A stretch of DNA of 64,000 nucleotides from Arthrobacter echini (GTDB lineage: Bacteria; Actinomycetota; Actinomycetes; Actinomycetales; Micrococcaceae). The DNA is taken from assembly GCF_008107445.1 (NCBI RefSeq), contig NZ_VSLD01000001.1:496001-560000 (forward strand), in the 5' to 3' direction. The translations under genes were made by a program, and so were the position numbers. The notes below the pieces were generated by a model. It was not told the origin of the DNA. It searched no databases and saw only the letters and a list, made by a program, of their open reading frames with translations. Of the stretch, positions 8,049 to 16,121 are shown piece by piece. How positions within the stretch are numbered: the first letter of the stretch is position 1; every line of letters starts with the position of its first letter.

Positions 8049-9644
8049 ATGGAGCGGTGCGAAGAGGAGCGGGTGGACGTCCTCGTCGTCGGCGCCGGAC
8101 CCACCGGCCTGATGCTGGCCAACTGGCTGGTGCGACTCGGTGTCCGCGTGGTGCTCATCGACGGCAAGGACGGTCCCACCGTCGAATCCCGCGCACTCGG
8201 GGTGCAGTCGCGCTCCATGGAGATCTACGACCAGCTCGGCGTGATCGACCGCGTGCTGGACGAGGCCGTCAGGGCCGAGTCGATGCGGCAGGGCTTCGGC
8301 CGCAAAGCCTTCGCTCCCGTTCCGCTCACCGCACTCGGCCGGGGCATCACCCCCTACCCCGGCCTGTACATCCTCGAACAGAGTGCCAACGAGCGGATTC
8401 TCGCCGATCATCTGCAGAGCCTCGGGGGCACGGTGCGCTGGCGGCACCGCCTGGTCCGGCTGGAGACGTCCGAGGGCGTCACGGCGAAAATCGAGGGGCC
8501 GGGCGGTCCGGGCACCATCCACGCACGCTTCGTGGTCGGGTGCGACGGCGCGTCCTCGACGGTCCGTGCCCTCCGCGGCATCGCCTTCGAGGGCACGACC
8601 AGCCGCCAGACGTTCTACCTCGTGGACGCCGTGGGAGTGGACGGTCTCGCCCCCGCCTCCGTGAACATCCGCCAGGGCGTGGACGAGTTCCTCCTGGCTT
8701 TCCCCATGCACCCCGATGCCGCCGGACGCACCGGCCAGCGCCTGATCGGCATCGCCTCCGGCGATGACGGATCCGCCATCACGGAGGAGCGTGCGCGCGA
8801 ACGGCTGCGGGACGCTTTCGGCGTCACCTACGCGGACCACCGGTGGTTCTCCACGTATCGGGTCCACCACAGGATCGCCGGGCACTTCCGTGACGGCCCG
8901 GTTCTCCTGGCCGGCGACGCCGCGCACGTCCACTCCCCGGTGGGCGCGCAGGGCATGAACACGGGGCTGCAGGACGCCCACAATCTGGCCTTCGCCCTCG
9001 CCGACGCCCTCCGGCCGGGAGCGGACCACGCCGTCCTCGACCGGTACGAGGCGGAACGCCGTCCCGTCGCGCTGCGGCTCCTGGCTACCACCGATCGACT
9101 GTTCCGCGGCATCACCTCGGGCTCGACGCGTGCGCTCCTGGTGCGCCGGTACGTGCCGCGCGTCGTCCTGCCGGTCGCCGTCGCGATCCTGCCGCATGTC
9201 CCGCTGGGTCGCCGGCTCGCGGGCTACCTGGGCCAGATCCGGATCCGCTACCCCGTGGAGGCAGCCGGCGCGCCGACGGGAGGATCACGACGCCCGACCG
9301 GTGGGAGGCGGCACCCGCAGCGGCGCGATCCCGTCCTGGGCCGCCGGTTGCCCTGGACCGGAGGGAACTTCGACGTGCTGCGCTCCGCCGGGTGGCAGGT
9401 ACACCTGTACGCCGCGGACGAGGAGACCGGGCGTCGGGCCGCCACAGGCGGCAGACAGCTGGGACTCCCCTTCCACACATTCGGCACACTCGGCTCCACC
9501 CCGCTCCGGCCCGGCACGGCCTACCTCGTCAGGCCCGACGGGTTCGTCGCGGCGGCCGCCTCGCCGGACGCGATGGTCGGCCCCTTCCGAACGGCGATGG
9601 CGACCACATGCGGCCCGGGGGCCGTCCGGACGATGGACGACTGA
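8049..9644 (+). CDS. FAD-dependent monooxygenase, p-hydroxybenzoate hydroxylase-like
   Basis: A 531-residue class A flavin monooxygenase. It has the FAD Rossmann motif VVGAGPTGL (about residues 13-21), the central FVVGCDGASS (DG motif) and the second FAD motif LLAGDAAHVHSPVGAQGMNTGLQDA near residue 290. The extended C-terminus (from about residue 440) resembles the thioredoxin-like tail of PheA/MhpA-type enzymes. It would hydroxylate an aromatic or polyketide-like substrate using NAD(P)H and oxygen. The start is uncertain: ATG 8049 lacks a clear Shine-Dalgarno, and a GTG at 8073 with GAGGAG just before it is possible. It probably forms a two-gene unit with the preceding PCD-VOC fusion. Confidence 0.85.
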   Translation: MERCEEERVDVLVVGAGPTGLMLANWLVRLGVRVVLIDGKDGPTVESRALGVQSRSMEIYDQLGVIDRVLDEAVRAESMRQGFGRKAFAPVPLTALGRGITPYPGLYILEQSANERILADHLQSLGGTVRWRHRLVRLETSEGVTAKIEGPGGPGTIHARFVVGCDGASSTVRALRGIAFEGTTSRQTFYLVDAVGVDGLAPASVNIRQGVDEFLLAFPMHPDAAGRTGQRLIGIASGDDGSAITEERARERLRDAFGVTYADHRWFSTYRVHHRIAGHFRDGPVLLAGDAAHVHSPVGAQGMNTGLQDAHNLAFALADALRPGADHAVLDRYEAERRPVALRLLATTDRLFRGITSGSTRALLVRRYVPRVVLPVAVAILPHVPLGRRLAGYLGQIRIRYPVEAAGAPTGGSRRPTGGRRHPQRRDPVLGRRLPWTGGNFDVLRSAGWQVHLYAADEETGRRAATGGRQLGLPFHTFGTLGSTPLRPGTAYLVRPDGFVAAAASPDAMVGPFRTAMATTCGPGAVRTMDD

Positions 9645-9658
9645 GGAACGGCGCTCCG

Positions 9659-10084
9659 TCAGTGGTCCACGCCGCCGCGACGATCGTGATCCTCCCGCCC
9701 CTCCACTGGGTCGGCCTCGTGAGGCGGAGCCTGCCTGTCCACCTCGACCACGGCGCAGGCGACGACGTCGTCCAGCTCGTCGATCGTGAGCAGGTCCCGC
9801 CGGAGGTGCCTCGTGCGATACCCGGCGCGGCCCACCATGTGCGCGGAGACCGGGGTCGTGAGCAACTGGAATAACCAGCACAGCACCAGCAGCGGGATCA
9901 GCGGCCAGCTCCCGGTCTCGAGGGCGAGCGCCAGGAGGAACAGCAGAAGCCCGAGGACCTGCGGTTTGGTGGCGGCGTGCATCCGGGAGAGCAGATCCGG
10001 GAAGCGGACCAGCCCGATCCCGGCTGCGAGGGACATGAGGGCCCCACCGATCAGCAGGATCGACACGACGACGTCGCTGAGCAC
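9659..10084 (-). CDS. mrpG: Na+/H+ antiporter subunit G
   Basis: A 141-residue protein with three hydrophobic helices and the MnhG/MrpG pattern (GIGLVRFPDLLSRMHAATKPQVLGLLL). The C-terminal about 40 residues are polar and charged, longer than in the minimal family. It is the last gene of the Mrp operon, starting five bases after mrpF. MrpG is a small membrane subunit of the multi-subunit monovalent cation/proton antiporter, needed for pH and Na+ homeostasis. Confidence 0.92.
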   Translation of the reverse strand: MLSDVVVSILLIGGALMSLAAGIGLVRFPDLLSRMHAATKPQVLGLLLFLLALALETGSWPLIPLLVLCWLFQLLTTPVSAHMVGRAGYRTRHLRRDLLTIDELDDVVACAVVEVDRQAPPHEADPVEGREDHDRRGGVDH

Positions 10085-10088
10085 GGTG

Positions 10089-10346
10089 CTATCCCCTCTC
10101 CGTGATGAAGCGGGCCACCGCGACCGAGCCGATGAAGCCGATCAGCGAGATGACGACGAGCAGGATCAGGTGGTCCGTGTGGTGATTGACGATCATGGTG
10201 AGGACCAGGGCTGCCCCGATGATCGCGAGGACGACGTCGAGCGCCAGGACCCTGTCGAGGAGCGAGGGGCCGAGCACCGCCCGGTACAGGGCGAGGAGCA
10301 CGGCCACGGCGAGTATCCCCTGCACGACATAGATGACGCCGGTCAT
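10089..10346 (-). CDS. mrpF: Na+/H+ antiporter subunit F
   Basis: An 85-residue protein with three transmembrane helices and the MrpF signature RAVLGPSLLDRVLALDVV. The start is the ATG at 10344-10346, which overlaps the mrpE stop by four bases; the frame stays open far upstream through mrpE and is not used. It belongs to the membrane sector of the Mrp antiporter. Confidence 0.93.
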   Translation of the reverse strand: MTGVIYVVQGILAVAVLLALYRAVLGPSLLDRVLALDVVLAIIGAALVLTMIVNHHTDHLILLVVISLIGFIGSVAVARFITERG

Positions 10347-10891
10347 GATACGGATCCCTCCGCCCGCAACTCCGCGAGTTCCTCCTTGGTACCCATGATG
10401 CGGATGAAAGCCGCCTCCGACTTCCGCACGGTAGCTCGCATGGCCTCTGCGTCCTCCTCGGTGCTGACATTCAGGCAGTGGAGGTAGAGCGTCGAGGTTG
10501 CCCGGTCCACCTCCACCACGAGTGATCCGGGGATGAGCGAGGTCGCGTGGCCGGTCGCCGTGACGATCAGGTCCGAGTGGCTGCGCAGCCGGACCGCGAC
10601 GACGGCGTTGCGCAGTGCCGGTCCCCGGGTCACCGCCAGCCAGAAGACCTCGACGCTGGCGGTGACCAGGTCCACGAGGAAACCGGCGCTGAAGGAGAGG
10701 AACGCAAGAATATTGAACCGCCCGCTCAACCCCACCGGCGGCAGATAGAAGAAGTTGACCACCACGAAGGCGATGACCAGGCCGAAGATCAGCGTCCCTG
10801 CTCCGAAATCCTGCCAGAGGGCACCCCACACGAAGGTGAGCCAGAGGATGAGTGGCACATCCGTGACGAGGGAGAACTTCTGCCGGCTCAT
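10343..10891 (-). CDS. mrpE: Na+/H+ antiporter subunit E
   Basis: A 182-residue MnhE/MrpE-type protein with hydrophobic N-terminal helices (LILWLTFVWGALWQDF, FGLVIAFVVVNFFYLPP) and a cytosolic C-terminal domain carrying the family pattern GSLVVEVDRATSTLYLHCLNV. The start at 10891 gives a four-base overlap with mrpD. It is a structural subunit of the antiporter. Confidence 0.93.
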   Translation of the reverse strand: MSRQKFSLVTDVPLILWLTFVWGALWQDFGAGTLIFGLVIAFVVVNFFYLPPVGLSGRFNILAFLSFSAGFLVDLVTASVEVFWLAVTRGPALRNAVVAVRLRSHSDLIVTATGHATSLIPGSLVVEVDRATSTLYLHCLNVSTEEDAEAMRATVRKSEAAFIRIMGTKEELAELRAEGSVS

Positions 10892-12498
10892 CGGCCTGCT
10901 CCCGCGCCGAGCACGGCCTCGATGTAGGGAGCGCGGTCCAGCATCTCGGCCGCTGCATTGTCGGTGAGCGTGAACAGCGGTCCGGCGAGGATGGTCAGGC
11001 CGAGTCCGAGGGCCACGAGTCCGATGGTGGGACCCGTCATGGTCGCGGGGAGCAGTGTCACGGAGTTCTTCCCGGCGAATCTCCCGGTGTCCTCGCCCGT
11101 CACCTGGAGCGACGCCGTCACGCGTGAACCGTCGGCGGTCGCGGCGAGCAGGATGGGATCCGGGTCCTCGACGTCCTCGGGGCTGCGCCAGAAGGCCCGG
11201 TTCCACACGCGGGCCATGACCAGCAGGGTGAGCAGGCTCGTGGTCACGGCTCCGGCCACGAGGACGAAGGCCAGCGGGGTCCCGAGCTCGACGCCGGCCT
11301 CGAGCAGGCCGAGCTTGCCGAGGAACCCCGAGAAGGGCGGTATGCCGGCGAGATTCATGGCCGGGACGAAGAAGAGGATGCCCAGCAGCGGTGACAGCCT
11401 CGCGAGGCCGCCGAGGCGGTCCACGTCCGCCGTGCCGCCGCGGCGCTCCACCAGGCCGGTGACGAGGAAGAGACTCGTCTGGATGGTGATGTGGTGCACC
11501 ACGTAGTAGACGGTGGCCGCCAGCCCGAGCCGGGAGGAGAGCGCCAGGCCGAAGACCATGTAGCCGATGTGGCTCACCAGCGTGAAGGACAGGAGCCGCT
11601 TGAGATCGGATTGTGCCAGGGCACCGAGGATGCCCACGATCATGGTCAGCAGGGCGATCACCATCAGGAACGAGTTGATGCGGTCCCCCGGGAACAGGAG
11701 GGTCTCCACGCGCACCATCGCGTACACCCCCACCTTGGTCAGCAGTCCGGCGAACACCGCGGTCACGGGAGCCGGCGCCGTGGGATACGAGTCCGGCAAC
11801 CAGAACGAGAGCGGGAAGACGGCCGCCTTGATGCCGAAGGCCACGAGCAGCATCAGGTGCAGCACCAGCTGTGTCGCCGGGTCCACGTCCTCGAGCTTCA
11901 CCGCGAGATCGGCCATGTTCACCGTGCCCGTGGCCCCGTAGATCATGCCGATCGCGATGAGGAACAGCATCGAGGACACCACGCTCACGACGACGTAGGT
12001 TACACCCGCGCGGATGCGCGGCGCCGTACCGCCGAGGGTCATCAGGACGTAACTGGCGGTCAGCAGGATCTCGAAGCCCACGTACAGATTGAAGAGATCC
12101 CCGGTCAGGAAAGCGTTCGAGACCCCGGCCACGAGGATCAGGTAAGTGGGGTGGAAGATCGACACCGGCCCTTCCTCGTCACCGTCGGCGGTCCCCTGGC
12201 CCGCTGCGTAGACCAGGACCGTGAGGCTGACCACCGAGGAGATCACGAGCATGAGCGCCGAGAACTGGTCCACCACGAGCACGATGCCGAAGGGGGGCTC
12301 CCAGCCGCCCAGACGTACCGCGTGCGTGCCGGTGGAGGGTGCGGCGAGGAGCATCACCACCTCCAGGCCCAGGGTGATGACCAGCGTCGAGATGCTGACG
12401 AAGCGCTGGGCGCTCGGGTACCGGAGGAGGATGAAGGTGATGGCGGCCCCGAGCAGGGGCAGGGCGACGGCGAGCGGCGCGAGATCGGCGGCGATCAC
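10888..12498 (-). CDS. mrpD: Na+/H+ antiporter subunit D
   Basis: A 536-residue polytopic protein homologous to NADH-quinone oxidoreductase subunits ND2/ND4/ND5. Visible antiporter-core segments include LTGDLFNLYVGFEILLTASYVLM, FGIKAAVFPLSFWLPDSYP and SHIGYMVFGLALSS; the lysines and glutamates in these helices form the proton path in the family. A long cytosolic insertion follows near residues 430-470. It overlaps mrpC and mrpE by four bases each. Confidence 0.95.
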   Translation of the reverse strand: MIAADLAPLAVALPLLGAAITFILLRYPSAQRFVSISTLVITLGLEVVMLLAAPSTGTHAVRLGGWEPPFGIVLVVDQFSALMLVISSVVSLTVLVYAAGQGTADGDEEGPVSIFHPTYLILVAGVSNAFLTGDLFNLYVGFEILLTASYVLMTLGGTAPRIRAGVTYVVVSVVSSMLFLIAIGMIYGATGTVNMADLAVKLEDVDPATQLVLHLMLLVAFGIKAAVFPLSFWLPDSYPTAPAPVTAVFAGLLTKVGVYAMVRVETLLFPGDRINSFLMVIALLTMIVGILGALAQSDLKRLLSFTLVSHIGYMVFGLALSSRLGLAATVYYVVHHITIQTSLFLVTGLVERRGGTADVDRLGGLARLSPLLGILFFVPAMNLAGIPPFSGFLGKLGLLEAGVELGTPLAFVLVAGAVTTSLLTLLVMARVWNRAFWRSPEDVEDPDPILLAATADGSRVTASLQVTGEDTGRFAGKNSVTLLPATMTGPTIGLVALGLGLTILAGPLFTLTDNAAAEMLDRAPYIEAVLGAGAGR

Positions 12499-12986
12499 GG
12501 CGCTTCCCCTGCCGTCCGCCCGGTACCCGCCGCGGGCTCGGCCTTCCTGCGCCGGAGCGGGCGGGCCTCCCCGGCGTCCGAGAACTCGGAGGCGTCCTCC
12601 GAGCTGTCGGTGTCGCCATGGCCGTAGTCGTCCTGATCGTCGGCGCGCAGGGCCTCCGGGTCGTCCTGCACCTCGTCCTTCCGTCGCAGCACCCAGGACC
12701 GGTAGATCATGCCGAGCATGAAGGACGTCACCGCGAAGGTGATCACGATCGCCGTGAGGATGAGGGCCTGCGGCAGGCTGTCCGCGTACTCCTCTGCGGG
12801 CGTCCCTGCCATGTGGAGCGGCGCCGTGCCACTTCCTCCGCTCATGGCCAGGATCAGGATGTTCACGCCGTTACCCATCAGGATCAGGCCGAACAGCACG
12901 CGCGTGAGGCTGCGTTCGAGCAGGAGGTAGAGCCCTGCCGCGAAGAATGCGGCCATGAGGGTGATCAGCGTGATGTTGACGGTCAC
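12495..12986 (-). CDS. mrpC: Na+/H+ antiporter subunit C
   Basis: A 163-residue NuoK-like protein. Three transmembrane helices occupy residues 1-100 with the conserved LFGLILMGNGVNILIL and LPQALILTAIVITFAVT. A highly acidic, charged C-terminal tail of about 60 residues follows that is longer than in most MrpC proteins. The start is GTG (12984-12986), which overlaps the mrpA stop as GTGA. The frame continues upstream inside mrpA and is ignored. Confidence 0.92.
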   Translation of the reverse strand: MTVNITLITLMAAFFAAGLYLLLERSLTRVLFGLILMGNGVNILILAMSGGSGTAPLHMAGTPAEEYADSLPQALILTAIVITFAVTSFMLGMIYRSWVLRRKDEVQDDPEALRADDQDDYGHGDTDSSEDASEFSDAGEARPLRRRKAEPAAGTGRTAGEAP

Positions 12987-15979
12987 GGGCGCGCCTCCTC
13001 GGTCGTCGATGGCACGGCGGTGTCCTGGACGGACTCGTCGTGGGCGGGCGTCCCGGCTTCCGTCCGGGCGTCGATCTCGGAGCCCAGGCTCCGCAGCACG
13101 TCCAGGACGAGTCCGACGACGATGAGGTAGACACCGATGTCGAAGAAGGTGGACGTCACGAACTTCACGTCGCCGGCCAGGGGCAGCCGGAATTCCAGGA
13201 TGTAGCTCTCGAGGACGGCGCCTCCGAAGACCAGGGGTGCCATCGCGGTCAGTGCCGCTACCGCCAGACCCGTACCGAGCAGCGCACCCGCGCTGACCGG
13301 AGTTGCTTCGGCGAGTTCGAACCGGCCGCCGGCCAGGTACCGGATGGCCAGGCCGATTCCCGCCAGGAGTCCCCCCGCGAAGCCGCCACCGGGCAGATTG
13401 TGGCCGGCGAAGAGGAGATAGATGGACAGCAGGATCACGGTGTGGAACAGCAGGCGCGTGATGACCTCGAAGACGATCGATCGCCGCTCGGGGGCGAGGG
13501 TCCGCCCGGCGACGAGCCACGGATCGCGTGCGACGTCGGCGAACCGGGCGGCGAGCCGGCGCGCGGCCTCGGCGCGGCCCCCCGCGTCCAGGGACTCCTG
13601 TGCGCTGTCGACCGAGCCGTCCTCGACGTCGACGGCCCGGTTCCGAGTGTCGCTGCGCCCGCGGATGAAGATCAGGCTGGCAATGCCCGTCGCTGCGAGC
13701 GCCAGGACGGTGATCTCACCGAAGGTGTCCCAGGCCCGGATGTCCACGAGGAGCACGTTGACGGTGTTGGCCCCACCGCCTTCCTCGTACGCCAGCTCGG
13801 GATAGGCCAGCGAGATGGGCGCTGCGGTCCTGGCGGCCATGGCCGACGTGGCGATGACGGCCATGATGGAACCGAAGGCGATCCCGAGGCCTGCGCGCAG
13901 CAGTCGGCGCTGTCGGCCCGCCCTGCTCCACAGCCTGGCCGGCAGTGACCGCAGCGCCAGGACGAAGGCCACGAGCACGATCGTCTCCACGAGCAGCTGC
14001 GTCAGGGCCAGGTCCGGCGCCCCGTGCAGGGCGTAGATCATGGCCAGGCCGTACCCGGTGATCCCCACCATGACCACCGCCGTGAAACGCTTGCGGGCTC
14101 TCAGCGCACCCACGATCCCCACGAGGATCGCGACGGCCACAACCCCCTGGGCGGGTGATTGCGCCCACTGGTAGGCGGTGGGCACGGGTCCGTCGAAGAG
14201 GATGAGGGCTGTCAGCGGCACGAGGACGGCGGTGGACAGGATGATGGAGAGGTAGAACGCCAGGGAGCCCCTCTGCGTGCGGCCCGTGACCCAGAAGGCG
14301 ACGGCGTCGAGCACGCTCACGGTGGAACGGTAGACGGCGGCGGCCTCGGGGACCTGCGGCAGCTTGGCCTGGAACCGCTCGAGCGGGTTGCGCAGGACGA
14401 ACAGCGCCACACCCGCGCCGAGCGTGACGACGGTGAGCACGAGCGACAGGCTGACACCGTGCCACAGGGCCAGGTGCGGCGCGGCGATGTCCGAGGCGAA
14501 CAGGGTGGCGTACGGCTGGACCAGGAGATCGAGCGGGACGGGCCAGAGACCGAACACCACGGTGGCCACGGCGAGGACCGCCGGGGCGAGCAGGAAGGAC
14601 GGCCGGACCCGGGAGAATTTGGTCCGGGGCGTCCCATGCTTGAGGGCGAATGCTCCCCAGAGGAAGCGCGCGCTGTAGGCGAAGGTCAGGACCGACCCGA
14701 GCACGATGCCCCCGAGCAGGAGGGTTCCCACGAGCCCGTCCTCGGACCGGTGCACGAAGGCTTCGTACACCGACTCCTTGGCGACGAAGCCCACCAGCGG
14801 TGGCACTCCGGCCATCGACGCGGCGGCGATGAGGGACACGACGAACAGGACCGGAGAGGTGGAGCCGACTCCCGAGAGCACCCGGAGATCGCGGGTTCCG
14901 GCCTGGTGGTCGATGATGCCGGCCACCAGGAACAGTGTGGCCTTGAAGAATCCGTGTGCCAGGAGCAGACCGAGGCCTGCCACGGCTCCGTCGCGACCCC
15001 CGAGCCCCACCACCATGGTCAGGAAACCGAGCTGGCTCACCGTCCCGTAGGCGAGCACGAGCTTGAGGTCGAACTGCCGTAGGGCACGCCACCCGCCGAG
15101 CAGCATCGTCGTCATCCCGAGGACGAGGATCACCGGATACCAGAAGGTGGTCTCGCTGAACCCCGGGGCGAAACGCGCCGTGAGGAAGATTCCCGCCTTC
15201 ACCATGGCTGCGGCATGCAGATAGGCACTGACGGGCGTGGGCGCGGCCATCGCGGCGGGTAGCCAGAAGTGGAAGGGCACCAGGGCGGACTTGGTGATGG
15301 CACCGACCAGGATCAGGACGATCGCGACGTCGATGATCGCGCCACGCGCCACGAGGGACGGCGCAGCGGCCAGGATCTCGGAGATGCGGTAGGTCCCGGC
15401 CTCCTGCCCGAGGACGATGAGGCCGACGAGCATCGTCAGGCCACCGGCGGTCGTGACGATCAGCGCCTGCAGCGCCGAGCGACGGGCCGAGAGTCGCTGG
15501 CGCGAGTATCCGATGAGCAGGTAGGACAGGATCGTGGTCAGTTCCCAGAAGATGAACATCAGGATCAGGTCATCGGCGAGCACCAGCCCGAACATCGCCG
15601 CTGCGAAGGCGAGCAGCTGCCCTCCGAAGGCGCCCACGTCAGCGTCGTCGTTCTTGAAGTAGCGCGCACAGTAGAACAGCACCAGGGCACCGACGCCCAG
15701 GACGAGGATGCAGAGCACGGCCGCGAGGGCGTCGAGGCGGAAGGCGAGCTGGAGCCCCAGGCTCGGGATCCAGGGCACGGTGACCGACGGCGGCGCCCCG
15801 GGCTGATCGCCGGCGGCGCTCTGGTCCGCCGACAGGACGGCGGGCAGCATGGCGAGGAGCCAGGCGAAGGCGGCCGCGGGCGCGGCCGCGAGGATGAAGA
15901 AGGCGGACCGTCCGAGGCGGGAGAAGAGCGAAGGTGCCGCGAATGCCAGCGCGAACATCGCGATCAGCACTGTGAGCAT
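12983..15979 (-). CDS. mrpA: Na+/H+ antiporter subunit A with fused subunit B
   Basis: A 998-residue membrane protein and first gene of the Mrp operon. The N-terminal about 500 residues are the ND5-like proton-channel domain (FGGQLLAFAAAMFGLVLADDLILMFIFWELTTILSYLLIGY, KSALVPFHFWLPAAM). The middle carries MrpA-specific helices and the PDLALTQLLVETIVLV segment. The last about 200 residues match MrpB (LLFHTVILLSIYLLFAGHNLPGGGFAGGLLAGIGLA), so no separate mrpB exists. The protein mediates H+ and cation movement with subunits C to G. It starts about 140 bases from the divergent Atg22-like gene, with a palindrome between. Confidence 0.95.
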   Translation of the reverse strand: MLTVLIAMFALAFAAPSLFSRLGRSAFFILAAAPAAAFAWLLAMLPAVLSADQSAAGDQPGAPPSVTVPWIPSLGLQLAFRLDALAAVLCILVLGVGALVLFYCARYFKNDDADVGAFGGQLLAFAAAMFGLVLADDLILMFIFWELTTILSYLLIGYSRQRLSARRSALQALIVTTAGGLTMLVGLIVLGQEAGTYRISEILAAAPSLVARGAIIDVAIVLILVGAITKSALVPFHFWLPAAMAAPTPVSAYLHAAAMVKAGIFLTARFAPGFSETTFWYPVILVLGMTTMLLGGWRALRQFDLKLVLAYGTVSQLGFLTMVVGLGGRDGAVAGLGLLLAHGFFKATLFLVAGIIDHQAGTRDLRVLSGVGSTSPVLFVVSLIAAASMAGVPPLVGFVAKESVYEAFVHRSEDGLVGTLLLGGIVLGSVLTFAYSARFLWGAFALKHGTPRTKFSRVRPSFLLAPAVLAVATVVFGLWPVPLDLLVQPYATLFASDIAAPHLALWHGVSLSLVLTVVTLGAGVALFVLRNPLERFQAKLPQVPEAAAVYRSTVSVLDAVAFWVTGRTQRGSLAFYLSIILSTAVLVPLTALILFDGPVPTAYQWAQSPAQGVVAVAILVGIVGALRARKRFTAVVMVGITGYGLAMIYALHGAPDLALTQLLVETIVLVAFVLALRSLPARLWSRAGRQRRLLRAGLGIAFGSIMAVIATSAMAARTAAPISLAYPELAYEEGGGANTVNVLLVDIRAWDTFGEITVLALAATGIASLIFIRGRSDTRNRAVDVEDGSVDSAQESLDAGGRAEAARRLAARFADVARDPWLVAGRTLAPERRSIVFEVITRLLFHTVILLSIYLLFAGHNLPGGGFAGGLLAGIGLAIRYLAGGRFELAEATPVSAGALLGTGLAVAALTAMAPLVFGGAVLESYILEFRLPLAGDVKFVTSTFFDIGVYLIVVGLVLDVLRSLGSEIDARTEAGTPAHDESVQDTAVPSTTEEARP

Positions 15980-16083
15980 GGGTCTCGATCTTCCGCTGCG
16001 GTGGGACGGTCGGGCTCCTGCAGTCTATAGGCGGGCCGATCGCCGCCCGGCATCGATGACAGGCGCGGGACGAGCGGACCGTA

Positions 16084-16107
16084 CCCGTATGACCTGGGTC
16101 ATACGGG
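16084..16107. promoter_or_regulatory. Perfect inverted repeat in the mrpA/MFS divergent intergenic region
   Basis: Arms CCCGTATGACC (16084-16094) and GGTCATACGGG (16097-16107) match perfectly over 11 bases around a central TG. The site lies 14 bases upstream of the MFS start at 16122 and about 105 bases upstream of mrpA. Position and symmetry suggest a repressor operator, with the MFS gene the nearer target. The cognate regulator is not evident in the window. Confidence 0.55.
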
Positions 16108-16121
16108 GCTAGCATTCACCC

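Noticed and set aside
7092..9197. 701-residue open frame on the minus strand across the PCD-VOC and monooxygenase genes
   Set aside because: It is antisense to two well-supported genes, has no recognisable domain and shows the Arg/Gly/Asp/His-rich composition typical of high-GC shadow frames.
11491..12627. 378-residue plus-strand open frame antisense to mrpD
   Set aside because: The product is His/Glu/Gln/Arg-rich without any family pattern, as expected for a shadow of a membrane-protein gene.
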